NCBI GenBank assembly: GCA_041635755.1
Contig: JBFKUL010000176.1
Span: 1-6,422 of the forward strand
Direction: 5' to 3'
DNA length: 6,422 nt
From: JBFKUL01 sp041635755
GTDB lineage: Bacteria > Pseudomonadota > Gammaproteobacteria > Burkholderiales > SG8-39
The notes below the pieces were generated by a model. The model was not told the DNA's origin, did no database searches, and saw nothing but the letters and a program-made list of their open reading frames with translations. A program made the translations under genes and the position numbers. Within the stretch, counting starts at the first letter, position 1, and each line of letters opens with the position of its first letter. Below are positions 6,317-6,422 of this stretch, one piece after another.

Positions 6317-6346
6317 TTCTCCCGCAGAATCATGCATCTGCGAGAA
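6317..6346. promoter_or_regulatory. Dyad upstream of the -35 box, candidate operator
   Basis: TTCTC-cc-GCAGA on the left mirrors TCTGC-GAGAA on the right, with an 8-base centre that includes ATGCAT. The inner 6-bp arms (CGCAGA / TCTGCG) are perfect; the outer 5 bp match if two bases are bulged. It lies roughly 41-70 bases upstream of the predicted transcription start, a usual place for an activator such as a LysR-type regulator. The regulator is not visible in this window. Confidence 0.4.
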
Positions 6347-6408
6347 CGCTGCGTATCGCCCGCGTCGATGCGGCGCGCGGCGCGCGAGCGATTGGTGCCA
6401 CAATAAAC

Positions 6409-6422
6409 ATGGACATTCCAGC
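6409..6422 (+). CDS. Possible start of a divergent gene (edge of window)
   Basis: ATGGACATTCCAGC at the right edge could be the first codons (Met-Asp-Ile-Pro) of a + strand gene divergent from the transporter operon. There is no Shine-Dalgarno in front (CACAATAAAC), so it would need leaderless or weak initiation. The minus strand here is also open in all three frames for at least 90 bases, so it could equally be the tail of an upstream minus-strand gene. Nothing visible identifies a product. Positions 6347-6408 show nothing else I can support. Confidence 0.2.

Noticed and set aside
6040..6333. 97-codon minus-strand open frame covering promoter and leader
   Set aside because: It contains the TATAAT box, lacks a Shine-Dalgarno, overlaps the start of the binding-protein gene and has low-complexity composition without a recognisable domain.
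6371..6388. GCGCGC-rich palindromic stretch
   Set aside because: Simple GC alternation is expected at this composition; arms are not distinct and nothing nearby gives it a role.
1..6422. Mobile element, CRISPR array, tRNA or rRNA
   Set aside because: No transposase or integrase motif, no terminal inverted repeats with target duplications, no regularly spaced repeat-spacer units and no tRNA-like cloverleaf were seen.

Overview
The window is GC-rich bacterial DNA with Shine-Dalgarno led, tightly overlapping genes. A GltD/PyrK-type fused oxidoreductase and a LivKHMGF-type importer are both familiar in Proteobacteria. A betaproteobacterium is the best guess, but this is inferred from gene style only and no marker gene is present.

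Layout: Positions 1-1111 (+ strand) hold the 3' part of a flavin/iron-sulfur oxidoreductase whose visible part resembles PyrK / ferredoxin-NADP reductase. It meets, tail to tail, a five-gene minus-strand operon that fills 1153-6061. In transcription order (right to left) the operon encodes a periplasmic substrate-binding protein (4823-6061), the permeases LivH (3820-4722) and LivM (2762-3823), and the ATPases LivG (2019-2765) and LivF (1153-2019). The last four genes overlap by 4, 4 and 1 bases, so translation is probably coupled. A strong stem-loop with a U-rich tail lies between the binding-protein gene and livH. It should let the abundant binding protein be made in excess over the membrane complex.

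The 361 bases upstream of the operon (6062-6422) contain no convincing complete gene but are rich in signals. These are a near-consensus sigma70 promoter (TTGCAA-N17-TATAAT, minus strand), a dyad just upstream of its -35 box, and a leader of roughly 215 nt. The leader carries a 14-bp direct repeat within a roughly 10-bp-phased CTGC array, plus a terminator-like hairpin. An ATG at 6409 could begin a divergent + strand gene, but only four complete codons are visible.

Together the five genes make one complete ABC importer of the branched-chain amino acid (HAAT) class: the binding protein captures ligand in the periplasm, LivH/LivM form the channel and LivG/LivF hydrolyse ATP. The ligand cannot be read with confidence from the sequence. 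I see no clear sign of a new biological system; the least ordinary part is the regulatory leader.
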